Below are positions 1 through 7,028 of a DNA stretch of 9,622 bases, one piece after another. Source of the stretch: Candidatus Poribacteria bacterium (GTDB lineage: Bacteria > Poribacteria > WGA-4E > UBA9662); NCBI GenBank assembly GCA_002699335.1, contig PACG01000205.1, positions 30,184-39,805 on the forward strand. Direction: 5' to 3'. The notes beneath the pieces were generated by a model that saw only the letters and a program-made list of their open reading frames with translations, was not told the DNA's origin and did not search any database. Made by a program: the position numbers and the translations under genes. Every line of letters starts with the position of its first letter. The first letter of the stretch is position 1.

Positions 1-249
1 GTGACATTCCCGAATGCGCCGGCGGATGCTCGCGGGGCACTCTCCTATATCAATGGGATTCCGGGGAAGTACGGTCACCTGGTTAGATTGCCAATCGATC
101 CGGGTTCGCTAGACCTGAGTAGTGGCAAGCTCAACATCGAATACCGGGTTCAAGCAGAAGCTGAGAGTGTCGGGGGTATCACCTTCTATTCGCAACGGGC
201 GGGACGGTATCCCCTTTGTTCGCAGGTGCGGATTAAGGTGGTCAATTAA
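1..249 (+). CDS. C-terminal end of an unrecognised protein, cut by the left window edge
   Basis: An open frame runs from the first base to a TAA at 247-249 and gives about 82 residues. The GTG at position 1 is probably an internal valine, because the frame is open to the edge and no ribosome binding site can be seen. The piece is rich in beta-strand-forming residues (a stretch reading KLNIEYRVQAEAE, then GGITFYSQRAGRYPL) and looks like the last beta-sandwich-like part of a larger protein. The closing GGIxFYxxxxGRYPL pattern reminds me of the tails of secreted carbohydrate-active or hypothetical proteins in Poribacteria and Planctomycetes, but this is only an impression. I do not recognise the family and assign no function. 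The sbcD relic begins 29 bp downstream on the same strand. Confidence 0.55.
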   Translation: MTFPNAPADARGALSYINGIPGKYGHLVRLPIDPGSLDLSSGKLNIEYRVQAEAESVGGITFYSQRAGRYPLCSQVRIKVVN

Positions 250-278
250 CCCTGTACAGTGATTAACACTTGTTGGCA

Positions 279-1286
279 GTAAAAGTCTTACATACGGTGG
301 ATTGGCATATCGTCAACCGGTTGTCTTAATACGACCGGGCTGAAGAATATCGCCAGTTTCTGGATTGGTTACTGGATACAATCGCTGCCTACCAGGTTGA
401 TGTTCTGCTGGTTGCTAGCGATATGTTCGATACCGCCCGGCCCTCTTCGCAGTCAATACAGTTGTACTACGACTTCTGCATCGGCTTCACACTGAAACCG
501 CAACTTAAGCAGTAATTATGGCCGGCAACCATGACGCCACTGTTCGTCTGGCGGCCGGCCGTAATTTCTTGGGAATAGGCCGGGGTCACGTCTTTGGTCT
601 ACTCCAACAGGATCTAAAACAGCAGATCGTCCACCCAGCCTGAGCGAAAATATTCTGGTCGGTGGGCTAAATTCGGTGAGAGCAGGCGATTCCCAAGAAC
701 TTACGTCGATTATGCAGCATTTGGACACTTGTACTGCTATCGAGAACTATCCGGCCAATCTCGCTCTATCTATTCTCCGACACACTGTTACCGATGACCT
801 TAAGGAGGCCACCGCCCCGAAGTCAGGGGCTACCGGATCGATTTCCAACAGGAAATCCACTACCAGGAGATTACCGTATCTGCCTTTCCCAACTATGTAC
901 CTTACGGGGAAAACCGTGCCAGATCCTTCATCAAGCCCTATCCACAGAACAAGATTGGCGGGAGAAATACATCGAAGTTCAACTGATACTGGATCAACCC
1001 GAAGTCGGTATCGCTAACGAGATCCGGGAGGTCTTCCTGGACAGGGACAGCGAGATTTTGGTGGTCGAAGCCGTGGTCAGCGATAGTATTGTGCTGGATG
1101 CATCGACTAACAACGTGGTTTCACAATCGCCACTGGAAGTCTTCGATCAGTTCCGCCGAACCAAAATACTCCGACTTAGACCGAGATCTTTTAGCTGACG
1201 AGTAGCAACCTGCCGAATTGCAACAACCTGTCACCCGATTGCTGGAAATGATTGAAAACAAGGGCCATCAGTTGAGGCCAAGCTAA
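279..1286 (+). pseudogene. sbcD: Decayed sbcD (nuclease SbcCD subunit D, Mre11-type phosphodiesterase)
   Basis: Intact SbcD is the Mn-dependent nuclease subunit that works with the SbcC ATPase on hairpins and blocked DNA ends. Here its sequence can be read only by switching frames. Frame starting at 279: KVLHT.DWHI (285-311), EEYRQFLDWLLDTI, then DVLLVASDMFDT (GDxFD motif, G changed to S, 417-428); the expected ATG is GTA at 279-281 and TAA interrupts at 327-329. A shift near 509 leads to AVIMAGNHD (GNHD motif, 524-535), ending at TGA 641-643. Frame 702 gives DYAAFGHL (GH motif) and, after stops at 792 and 798, YRIDFQQEIHYQEITV. A shift near 909 leads to WREKYIEVQLILDQPE and SPLEVFDQFRRTK. 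One more base at about 1166 leads to YSDLDRDLLADE, TAG at 1203, and a tail ending at TAA 1284-1286. The distance between GNHD and GHL is about 63 codons, against roughly 139 in E. coli SbcD, so an internal deletion is likely. No sbcC lies in the window. The family call is firm; the exact lesion positions are approximate. Confidence 0.85.
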
Positions 1287-2965
1287 TCGATAATTGATAA
1301 CCGGGCTACTCCTTCAACCAACCGATAAAATCGATTGGTGACCAAATGGGTGAAGGTCTGTTTAGTTCCGCTGGGCCAGCGCACTTCGATCTGATCGACC
1401 TGCTGTTGTTGACCCAGCCCGAAAAAGAGACGCAGATCGTTCTGAGACAGATAACCCGACCCACTACGGACAATTCGCATCATCTGCTGGTCACCTGCCT
1501 TCAGAGTCACCTTGGCACCGATAGCATCGGTATTGGAGTCGGTTCCGACAAGTTGGAAGACAATCCAGTGATTGGCGTTGCCGTAATCGTTTCTCAGTAG
1601 TCTGGCCGGTTGGCTGGAGTTGTTGAAGAAAAGGTCCAGATCCCCGTCATTATCGTAATCCCCCAACGTTACACCTCGACTGACCTGTGGAATGGAGGCA
1701 TCCGCTTGATCAATTTCTATCAGTTGGAAGCGACCATTCTGCCGATTGAGAAACAGATGATCAATTTGAGCGTAGACCTCATCGGAAATAAGAGCGATAT
1801 TTTCTTGCAGATGACCGTTGGCGGCATAAATGTCCAACCAACCGTCGTTATCAGCATCGAAAAAATCAACCCCCCAGGTAAAGGAGGTCAACGTTGGTGC
1901 TCCAATATCAGCACTATAAGAGACATCGGTAAAAAGGCCCGAGTCGTTGCGGTACAACAAGACCGGCAAGGCTGAGGCGTTACTAACCACCAGGTCTAGA
2001 TCACCGTCGTTGTCGTAGTCGCCAAATCCCGATCCCATCCCGCTACCGGGCATACCGTTTTCATCATAGCCTACTCCAACCAAACTGGCGACTTCCACGA
2101 AAGTACCATCACCGCTATTTTGATAGAGAAAATCACGTTCCATATCATTGGCTACTTGAATGTCAGGATCACCGTCGTTATCGTAGTCGCCAACAGCCAC
2201 TGACAGTCCTAACCCCTCTTCGACAATGCCCACTTCCAAACTAATATCGGTGAAGGTCCCATCACCGTGGTTACGATAAAGCGTATCCCGTTGACTAACA
2301 AAAGCGGTGCCAGCAATCTGGTCAGCTGGACTTCGATAGGTTCGCAGACCATCGGTTTCCCACCATCTATGATCCTCGAAGGAGAACTGCATATAGTTGA
2401 CGACAAATAGATCCAGGTCGCCGTCGTTGTCTACATCCAGAAACGCACAACTGGTACTCCAACGCGGATCGCCGATACCGGCCGTCTGGGTGACGTCGGT
2501 AAAGGTTCCGTCGCCATTGTTTCGGTAGAGTTTGTTCGGTCCGAAGTTGGTGACATATAGATCCGGATCACCGTCGCTATCATAGTCACCAGCGGCCACC
2601 CCGAAGCTGTAAGAGGTATCTCCGAGGCCAGCCTCAACCGTCACATCGGTGAAGGTGCTATCCCCATTGTTACGGTAGAGGGTGTTGGTCGGTGGTGGAG
2701 ATAGCCTGCTACCCGGCAGATTGGCGCCGTTAGCCACATAAAGGTCTGGCGGTCCATCGTTATTGTAGTCGAAAAACACCGCCCCGGCTCCAAGCGTCTC
2801 CAGCAGGTATTTCTCTCCACTCCGCCCATCGAAATGCCGTGAATCAATTCTAGATTGGACCGTGACATCGACCAGTTGCCCCCAACTGAAGCCTGTAATC
2901 GTCAGGTAGAAGATCCAGATCAGACAGATCCTGGGAATCAGTGGCCTTTTCTGATACTGGACCAC
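1283..2965 (-). CDS. Secreted CRTAC1-like protein: FG-GAP/VCBS repeats plus ASPIC/UnbV domain
   Basis: The 560-residue protein starts with GTG (2963-2965). Residues 1-30 form a Sec-type signal (K6, R7, R12, then hydrophobic ICLIWIFYLTITGF), with likely cleavage near SWG-Q. Seven calcium-loop motifs of the form DxDxDGxxD lie at about residues 66, 127, 177, 260, 316, 370 and 436 (for example DYDNDGDLDL), each usually preceded by LYRNxGDGTFTDV; this is the pattern of integrin-like beta-propellers. An ASPIC/UnbV domain follows at about 483-545 (GAKVTLKAG, SGSGYLSQND, LFFGLG, VRWPSG). Family members are extracellular or periplasmic; binding of calcium and of proteins or sugars is inferred, not shown. 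The start lies inside the upstream LamG gene (28 bp overlap in another frame), so translation is probably coupled. An AAAGG sits about 15 nt before the GTG, too far for a strong binding site. The last bases overlap the sbcD relic tail to tail. The first motif has GPPD in place of GDPD. Confidence 0.9.
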   Translation of the reverse strand: MVQYQKRPLIPRICLIWIFYLTITGFSWGQLVDVTVQSRIDSRHFDGRSGEKYLLETLGAGAVFFDYNNDGPPDLYVANGANLPGSRLSPPPTNTLYRNNGDSTFTDVTVEAGLGDTSYSFGVAAGDYDSDGDPDLYVTNFGPNKLYRNNGDGTFTDVTQTAGIGDPRWSTSCAFLDVDNDGDLDLFVVNYMQFSFEDHRWWETDGLRTYRSPADQIAGTAFVSQRDTLYRNHGDGTFTDISLEVGIVEEGLGLSVAVGDYDNDGDPDIQVANDMERDFLYQNSGDGTFVEVASLVGVGYDENGMPGSGMGSGFGDYDNDGDLDLVVSNASALPVLLYRNDSGLFTDVSYSADIGAPTLTSFTWGVDFFDADNDGWLDIYAANGHLQENIALISDEVYAQIDHLFLNRQNGRFQLIEIDQADASIPQVSRGVTLGDYDNDGDLDLFFNNSSQPARLLRNDYGNANHWIVFQLVGTDSNTDAIGAKVTLKAGDQQMMRIVRSGSGYLSQNDLRLFFGLGQQQQVDQIEVRWPSGTKQTFTHLVTNRFYRLVEGVARLSIID

Positions 2966-3732
2966 AGGGTTGTCAATTTACCTTTGGGACCAACCGCTAA
3001 CCCACCAACATCACTGCCTTCGATATCCCGTTTGATTTCAGCTTCACTCAAAATCCCTTTATAGATCACTAGATCATCGATGAGGCCAGTAAATTTCTGT
3101 TCTCCGGCTGGACAGCCACCACCGGTGGCGATCGACCCAATTTGGTAGCACTGCTGAATCGGAATGGTTTCGTTTGGTTTGGAACCGCTTTCGGCTTTGA
3201 CTTGCCCATTGAATCGGATCTTGACGGCATCTTTAGTATCGAAAGTAACAGCGATATGCGTCCACTCTTTGGGAAGTGGTTCCTTAGTTTTGGCTTGCAT
3301 CGACCAACCCGGATTAGAGGCCCAGACGTACACACTCTGGTCGGAATTGTAGATTACGGCCCAACGAACCCGGTCCGCCGCTACCATGTAATTCCAGGTA
3401 CCAGCCTGTTTGTCTGACTTTTTGACCCAGAACTCAACCGTAAAGTCTTTATTCAGAGATTCGAGGGCTTTGGTTAAGGGAATTTGCACATGGCTAGCCC
3501 CGTCAAATTCGAGCGCTTTGCCAAACTTGCCGTCAGCCCACTTCGGTTTCCCCTCGAACTTCCCTACATGCTTGTGGTCGGAAAGACCCTTGACCGAGTT
3601 TCCTTTACCTTCATCCAGAGGGAAATAAAGAACCAGTTCGCTTTCGGCTGACCAGCAGATCGGTGTAAGAAAGCCGGCGGACACAATACAAGCAGCGACT
3701 ATTACTATTGTCGTTTTGAAGTAATTTTTCAT
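2938..3732 (-). CDS. Secreted LamG (concanavalin A-like) domain protein
   Basis: A 264-residue protein with a signal peptide (KNYFK, then TIVIVAACIVSAGFLTP, likely cleavage after CWSA at 29) and one LamG/concanavalin-like jelly-roll domain at about 32-235. Visible landmarks are YFPLDEGKG (36-44), GKALEFDG (71-78), FTVEFWVK (97-104), WTHIAVTFD (157-165) and LIDDLVIYKGILSEAEI near 217-233. C195 and C207 could form a disulfide. The domain usually binds glycans or proteins; no catalytic residues are evident. The start at 3730-3732 is chosen over an in-frame ATG at 3781-3783 because AAAGGAA lies about 8 nt before it and because the upstream ATG falls between the -35 and -10 boxes of a good promoter. 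It is the first gene of a unit with the CRTAC1-like gene, whose GTG lies inside its 3' end. The C-terminal GPKGKLTTLW is, to my memory, a tail common in poribacterial LamG proteins. Confidence 0.88.
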   Translation of the reverse strand: MKNYFKTTIVIVAACIVSAGFLTPICWSAESELVLYFPLDEGKGNSVKGLSDHKHVGKFEGKPKWADGKFGKALEFDGASHVQIPLTKALESLNKDFTVEFWVKKSDKQAGTWNYMVAADRVRWAVIYNSDQSVYVWASNPGWSMQAKTKEPLPKEWTHIAVTFDTKDAVKIRFNGQVKAESGSKPNETIPIQQCYQIGSIATGGGCPAGEQKFTGLIDDLVIYKGILSEAEIKRDIEGSDVGGLAVGPKGKLTTLWSSIRKGH

Positions 3733-3761
3733 CTGTAAAGTTCCTTTCAATTTTCGATACT

Positions 3762-3790
3762 GTTTTACAATAGATCTTTCCATTTGTCAA
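3762..3790 (-). promoter_or_regulatory. Sigma70-type promoter for the LamG-CRTAC1 unit
   Basis: Read on the minus strand, a perfect TTGACA (-35, plus-strand 3785-3790) is followed by a 17-nt spacer and TAAAAC (-10, 3762-3767, 4 of 6 matches). The predicted transcript start near 3755 leaves about 22 nt before the ATG at 3732, with the AAAGGAA binding site inside it. This is a sequence match only. Confidence 0.65.
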
Positions 3791-3820
3791 ACTTTAATCA
3801 GCAGATCGTTGGGGTTTAAC

Positions 3821-3849
3821 TTGACGCCGACACTATCCGGCAGTAGAAT
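3821..3849 (+). promoter_or_regulatory. Sigma70-type promoter for the TPR/CsgG-like lipoprotein pair
   Basis: TTGACG (-35, 3821-3826, 5 of 6) is followed by a 17-nt spacer and TAGAAT (-10, 3844-3849, 5 of 6). The predicted start near 3856 leaves only about 17 nt before the TTG at 3873. It faces away from the LamG promoter; the two -35 boxes are about 30 bp apart. Confidence 0.65.
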
Positions 3850-3872
3850 TAGATTGTATCCGGGGCCGAGAT

Positions 3873-4280
3873 TTGAAACACAGTAACTTTGGTAATTTTC
3901 CGGTCTACCTTCTGGTAATATTCACTATTCTATTGGCGACCAGTTGTGGAACGACACCGACCAATCGCTTTGCTATTAAAGTGGCCAAAGCCAAACTGTG
4001 GAACGAAGCGGCTTTCCGCTGGCAACAGGTTATCGATCAGGAACCGGAAGCTGCCTTTGCCTATAACAATCTAGGCGTTGCGTACGAAGCCGGAGGGAAG
4101 ATCGAGCAAGCCCTGACAGCCTATCAGCAAGCCGTGGAAATAGAGCCAGAAAATAAGCACTATCGATACAATTATAGGCGGTGTCGATCAATCCAAAAGA
4201 ATCGTAGTAATCAGGCGTTAGAGGATCTAGACCAGACCCAGGCAGAGGAAACCGACTCGATCGGGGAAACACAAGAATGA
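3873..4280 (+). CDS. Small TPR-repeat lipoprotein
   Basis: A 135-residue protein starting with TTG; a GGGG about 7 nt upstream is a modest ribosome binding site, and the promoter at 3821-3849 fits this start. Residues 9-24 are a hydrophobic export signal that ends at a lipobox-like LATSC, making C25 the probable lipidated cysteine; G26 at +2 is not an inner-membrane retention residue. A degenerate TPR unit at about 34-58 (ending VIDQEPE) is followed by a clear TPR at about 60-93 (AYNNLGVAYEAGGKIEQALTAYQQAVEIEPE). The tail after 105 is polar and rich in Q, E and D, probably disordered. TPRs mediate protein contacts, so an envelope scaffold is likely, but the partner is unknown. The stop overlaps the next gene by ATGA (4277-4280), so the CsgG-like lipoprotein is the natural candidate partner. 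Confidence 0.85.
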   Translation: MKHSNFGNFPVYLLVIFTILLATSCGTTPTNRFAIKVAKAKLWNEAAFRWQQVIDQEPEAAFAYNNLGVAYEAGGKIEQALTAYQQAVEIEPENKHYRYNYRRCRSIQKNRSNQALEDLDQTQAEETDSIGETQE

Positions 4281-5020
4281 GAGCAGCGATCTTTTTGTAT
4301 TTGCTGGTGTTGGCTGGATGCGGTCAACGAGTAATGGAAATTGAGGTGCCGGTCAAGGTCGATTCCGAAATAGATATCGATCGGTATCAACGGTTAGCTG
4401 TATTACCTTTTACCAACCAGGCAGCAGACTCAGACAAATATGAGGGCAGTTTTCTGGATAACTCATCTGCTTTAGAAAACATGGGGCATGAAATTGCGCT
4501 GATGCTCCGCTATCGACTGAACCGTCGAGAGGCATTTAAAGTGGTCGACAGTAAAGAGACGGCCAAAATGCTGGCGGGTGAGGTCTTGGAAGGCAGTATT
4601 TTTGAGGCGCAGATCCTAGGGCAGGTTGCACTGATCGGAGAGTATCTGGAAGCCGATGCGGTAATAACGGGCAACTTTCGTTTCTTTACTGCCAATGAAC
4701 CTCGTCGTCACTATACCGAACGTTACTCGCCAGGTTTGCAACGTTACATCACCGATTATCAGGATTATTTGCAGAAAAATTATATTCTGACTTTGCGGGC
4801 GGCTATTGTGGATGTTGAAAGCCAGAAAATTATCTGGGACGATGTTTACCGAACAGCTGCATCCGAAGCCCATTCGTTGGGAACGCTCATCATATCGCAA
4901 ATTGCCTCCTCCGATTCTACATTCAAGCGTTTAGCTAAGCAAGCCGTCGCTCAATTTATTGCCAAGATCGCCCCTCACTACGAAAAAGAGGACCGTTACA
5001 TCGCGCTCAGCCCACACTAA
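4277..5020 (+). CDS. CsgG/LpoB-like outer-membrane lipoprotein
   Basis: A 247-residue protein with a short signal (AAIFLYLLVLAGC) and an exact LAGC lipobox, so C15 is the probable lipidation site; G16 at +2 suggests outer-membrane sorting. The body has the usual landmarks of the CsgG / LpoB / GNA1162 fold group: a first strand RLAVLPF (39-45), a helix GHEIALMLRYRL (70-81) leading to FKVVDSKE, YLEADAVITGNFRFF (123-137), and a late strand pair LTLRAAIVDVESQKIIWDD (171-189). Members include the CsgG secretion pore and LpoB-type regulators of peptidoglycan synthases; the sequence alone does not say which role applies. No curli genes are nearby. GGGGAA at 4262-4267 is the ribosome binding site, and the start overlaps the TPR gene stop, implying coupled synthesis. 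Its end lies 9 bp from the convergent fetB end, with no evident terminator between. Fold confidence is moderate, function low. Confidence 0.72.
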   Translation: MRAAIFLYLLVLAGCGQRVMEIEVPVKVDSEIDIDRYQRLAVLPFTNQAADSDKYEGSFLDNSSALENMGHEIALMLRYRLNRREAFKVVDSKETAKMLAGEVLEGSIFEAQILGQVALIGEYLEADAVITGNFRFFTANEPRRHYTERYSPGLQRYITDYQDYLQKNYILTLRAAIVDVESQKIIWDDVYRTAASEAHSLGTLIISQIASSDSTFKRLAKQAVAQFIAKIAPHYEKEDRYIALSPH

Positions 5021-5029
5021 TCGGCACGA

Positions 5030-5815
5030 TCAAATCTGCAACTGATGAGCGGTGTTAAAACAGAGGCGACGAATGATGTAAACCACGATCACACAACCGA
5101 TAGCGACAGAGGCCACGATCATCAACATCACAATGATCTGGTAGCGAATGGCTTCTGTCGGTGGTTGACCGGCTAAGATCTGTCCCGTCATCATCCCCGG
5201 CAGAGAAACTAATCCCACTGTCATTAACGCATTAATGGAGGGGATCATCCCTGCTTGAATCGCATCTCGCAGTAGATTTTGAGTTGCTTCCTGATAGGTT
5301 GCGCCCAAAGAGAGTGCCAGTTCGATCTGTTGTCGTTGCTGACGAATATCGGACAGCAGACGACCGACGGCAATAGAGATGGCTGTCATAGAGTTGCCAA
5401 TAATCATTCCACCTAACGTTAGGAAGTATTGTGGTTGATACCATGGCTCAACCTGGACAATCACCCGTGTAACCATGATCGTAATCACCATATAGCTGGC
5501 AATCATGGAGATAAAGGTGGGGGTAAAAATCCGCACTTCCTGTTCCTGCGTTCGGGATCGAACCGCTCGCGCCGCCCAGAAAATCATCCAGCCGTAGTAT
5601 GCCAGTACCGGCACCGGATGGTTCAATCGAAAGATGTAACCCAGGATGTAGCCGACGAGTAGTAGTTGAGCGAATGTACGGATGGTGCCTAAAAGCAGAT
5701 CTTTTTCCAAATTCAATTTCAGCAAGATCGAAACGAGCCCCGCAGCCATGACTAGAATCAGACAAATCAGTAGTTGGTCGATTCCAATTTCAACCGGATG
5801 AATCAAGGTATTCAT
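5030..5815 (-). CDS. fetB: ABC transporter permease, FetB/YbbM (UPF0014) family
   Basis: A 261-residue integral membrane protein with about six or seven hydrophobic segments (about 12-34, 46-62, 68-82, 98-120, 130-152, 190-210 and 222-248). Family signatures are visible: an N-terminal LLGTIRTFAQLLLVGYILGYIF (41-62, partly membrane), GGMIIGNSMTAIS (135-147), ALSLGATYQEA (167-177), and the highly conserved SLPGMMTGQILAG (204-216) followed by AIRYQIIVM. In E. coli the FetA-FetB pair has been linked to iron export and resistance to oxidative stress; the substrate here is inferred from homology only. Length is normal for the family. The ATG at 5813-5815 overlaps the fetA stop (ATGA), so the two halves of the transporter are translationally coupled. 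Confidence 0.92.
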   Translation of the reverse strand: MNTLIHPVEIGIDQLLICLILVMAAGLVSILLKLNLEKDLLLGTIRTFAQLLLVGYILGYIFRLNHPVPVLAYYGWMIFWAARAVRSRTQEQEVRIFTPTFISMIASYMVITIMVTRVIVQVEPWYQPQYFLTLGGMIIGNSMTAISIAVGRLLSDIRQQRQQIELALSLGATYQEATQNLLRDAIQAGMIPSINALMTVGLVSLPGMMTGQILAGQPPTEAIRYQIIVMLMIVASVAIGCVIVVYIIRRLCFNTAHQLQI

Positions 5816-6480
5816 ACGTCGACCTCCGTCAGGATAGCGTTCTGGAGATGGAACCGTCTGGACTGGACACGGCCAGTGGGCTGAAAATCGGTGTGTGTAA
5901 CCAGAAAGACAGTTACCTGTTGTTCTTGATTCAGGTGTTGGATTTGGTCTTCGACTACCGCCTTAGAGGCCTGGTCTAAAGCAGAGGTCGGTTCGTCACA
6001 CAACAGAACTTTGGGCTTCATTAGCAAGATTCGGATCAAGGCTAATCGCTGTTTTTGTCCTACTGATAGAGTTTCAGCACCATCGCTTAGACTGACCTGA
6101 TCCAGTAGAAAGTCAGACAACAGTTGTTTTAACTGGTCAGTAGTTGGTTGCGATTGCACCCGCGAGATGCGAAATTGATAGGACAACAGAAGGTTGTCTG
6201 TGACAGATCCGGGGACCATAATCGGTGTTTGTTGTAGATAGGCAACCTGTCGACGCAGCACTGGAACTTCAAAATGATCAATCGGTTTCTCATCCAGATA
6301 AATCCGCCCACTAGTCGGCGTCTGAAGTCGGTTCAACAGGCGTAGCAAACTCGATTTACCGCTACCGGATTGCCCTGAAATCTGGACAAATTCGCCTGGT
6401 TGAACCTGAAAGGATAGGTCTTCAAAGAGTGGTGGTTTCTCACTGTAACGCAGCGCGAGTTGTTGAGCTTCGATTTTCAT
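5812..6480 (-). CDS. fetA: ABC transporter ATP-binding protein, FetA/YbbL-like
   Basis: A 222-residue nucleotide-binding subunit with all ABC motifs in order: Walker A GQSGSGKS (36-43), Q-loop in YLQQ (81-84), signature LSVGQKQR (138-145), Walker B VLLCDE (158-163), D-loop SALD (166-169) and switch histidine in VTHT (H196). The signature has V where most ABC proteins have G (LSGGQ); I recall LSVGQ as a common variant in this subfamily, so I do not treat it as damage. It should energise the membrane partner FetB, encoded directly downstream with an ATGA overlap. The start ATG at 6478-6480 lacks a clear Shine-Dalgarno sequence. Upstream on the minus strand a TAATAAT stretch near 6545-6555 could be a -10 box, but no convincing -35 accompanies it. 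The assignment to FetA rather than another ABC group rests mainly on the FetB neighbour. Confidence 0.92.
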   Translation of the reverse strand: MKIEAQQLALRYSEKPPLFEDLSFQVQPGEFVQISGQSGSGKSSLLRLLNRLQTPTSGRIYLDEKPIDHFEVPVLRRQVAYLQQTPIMVPGSVTDNLLLSYQFRISRVQSQPTTDQLKQLLSDFLLDQVSLSDGAETLSVGQKQRLALIRILLMKPKVLLCDEPTSALDQASKAVVEDQIQHLNQEQQVTVFLVTHTDFQPTGRVQSRRFHLQNAILTEVDV

Positions 6481-6675
6481 AGATAAACTGCTGATGCTCG
6501 GTTGTCATCTTAGTGAAATGATTGACCTGTAGGGTGCTGTACGGTATTATTACTAACATCTGCCTAACAACAATTTGTCATTTGTCGTAAGGCTGGATGA
6601 TGCCGTTTCGAGCACATTCGTCCAAACCATATATACCCTACTTTAGAAAATTTAACTTGACAAGGAGAAAATGAT

Positions 6676-7002
6676 ATGGCTGGTAATACCGTTGAAATCA
6701 CCGACACAAATTTTGAGGAAGAGGTGTTACAATCGGATCTACCGATTGTGGTCGACTTTTGGGCTGAATGGTGTGGCCCTTGTATGCAAATCGCACCCGC
6801 GTTAGAGGAACTGGCAACAGAAAATGTGGACACTTATAAGATCGGCAAACTCAATATCGACGAAAACCAAAAATACGCTACGGATTTTGGGGTGCGGAGT
6901 ATCCCGACCTTACTAATTTTCAAAGATGGTCAGGTGGTCGAACAGCTGGTTGGGTCAATGCCGAAAGCCGTTCTGGGCGAGAAAATAAGTACCGCTATCT
7001 AA
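6676..7002 (+). CDS. trxA: Thioredoxin
   Basis: A 108-residue cytosolic thioredoxin of standard length. The active site is W32-C33-G34-P35-C36, preceded by VDFWAEW, and the cis-proline lies in RSIPT (P76), followed by LLIFKDGQ. These are the residues needed for disulfide reduction together with thioredoxin reductase. The residue after the active site is M37, where E. coli thioredoxin has K; the buried D26-equivalent is D27 in VVDFW. AAGGAG at 6662-6667 gives a good ribosome binding site and fixes the ATG at 6676; another ATG at 6671 is in a different frame. A TATATA at 6630-6635 may be a -10 box, without a good -35. waaA follows 26 bp downstream on the same strand and is probably co-transcribed. 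trxA is a suitable symbol by motif; other thioredoxin paralogues cannot be excluded. Confidence 0.94.
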   Translation: MAGNTVEITDTNFEEEVLQSDLPIVVDFWAEWCGPCMQIAPALEELATENVDTYKIGKLNIDENQKYATDFGVRSIPTLLIFKDGQVVEQLVGSMPKAVLGEKISTAI

Positions 7003-7028
7003 AGTCTCAACACCCAACCGTCGGCCCA

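Noticed and set aside
676..1198. Two overlapping plus-strand open frames (676-1017 and 794-1198) that could be called small hypothetical genes.
   Set aside because: The 794 frame carries SbcD C-terminal sequence only from about 909 on and has no start context; the 676 frame shows no family pattern. Both are by-products of the decayed sbcD.
1640..2800. Regularly recurring 20-25 bp sequences (CACCGTCGTTGTCGTAGTCGCC type) that could suggest a CRISPR or satellite array.
   Set aside because: They encode the repeated DYDNDGD calcium loops of the FG-GAP protein, are imperfect and unevenly spaced, and lie in one intact reading frame.
3733..3783. Upstream in-frame ATG for the LamG gene at 3781-3783, adding 17 residues.
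   Set aside because: It would lie between the -35 and -10 boxes of the promoter and would put a charged extension before an already complete signal peptide; the ATG at 3732 has the ribosome binding site.
5812..6480. LSVGQ in FetA as a defective ABC signature.
   Set aside because: The rest of the motifs are intact and this variant is, to my knowledge, common in the subfamily.
6657..6662. TTGACA just before trxA as a -35 box.
   Set aside because: It overlaps the ribosome binding site and would start transcription inside the gene.
6676..7002. Methionine after the WCGPC site of thioredoxin as an unusual redox protein.
   Set aside because: This position varies among thioredoxins; the catalytic cysteines, cis-proline and buried Asp are all normal.
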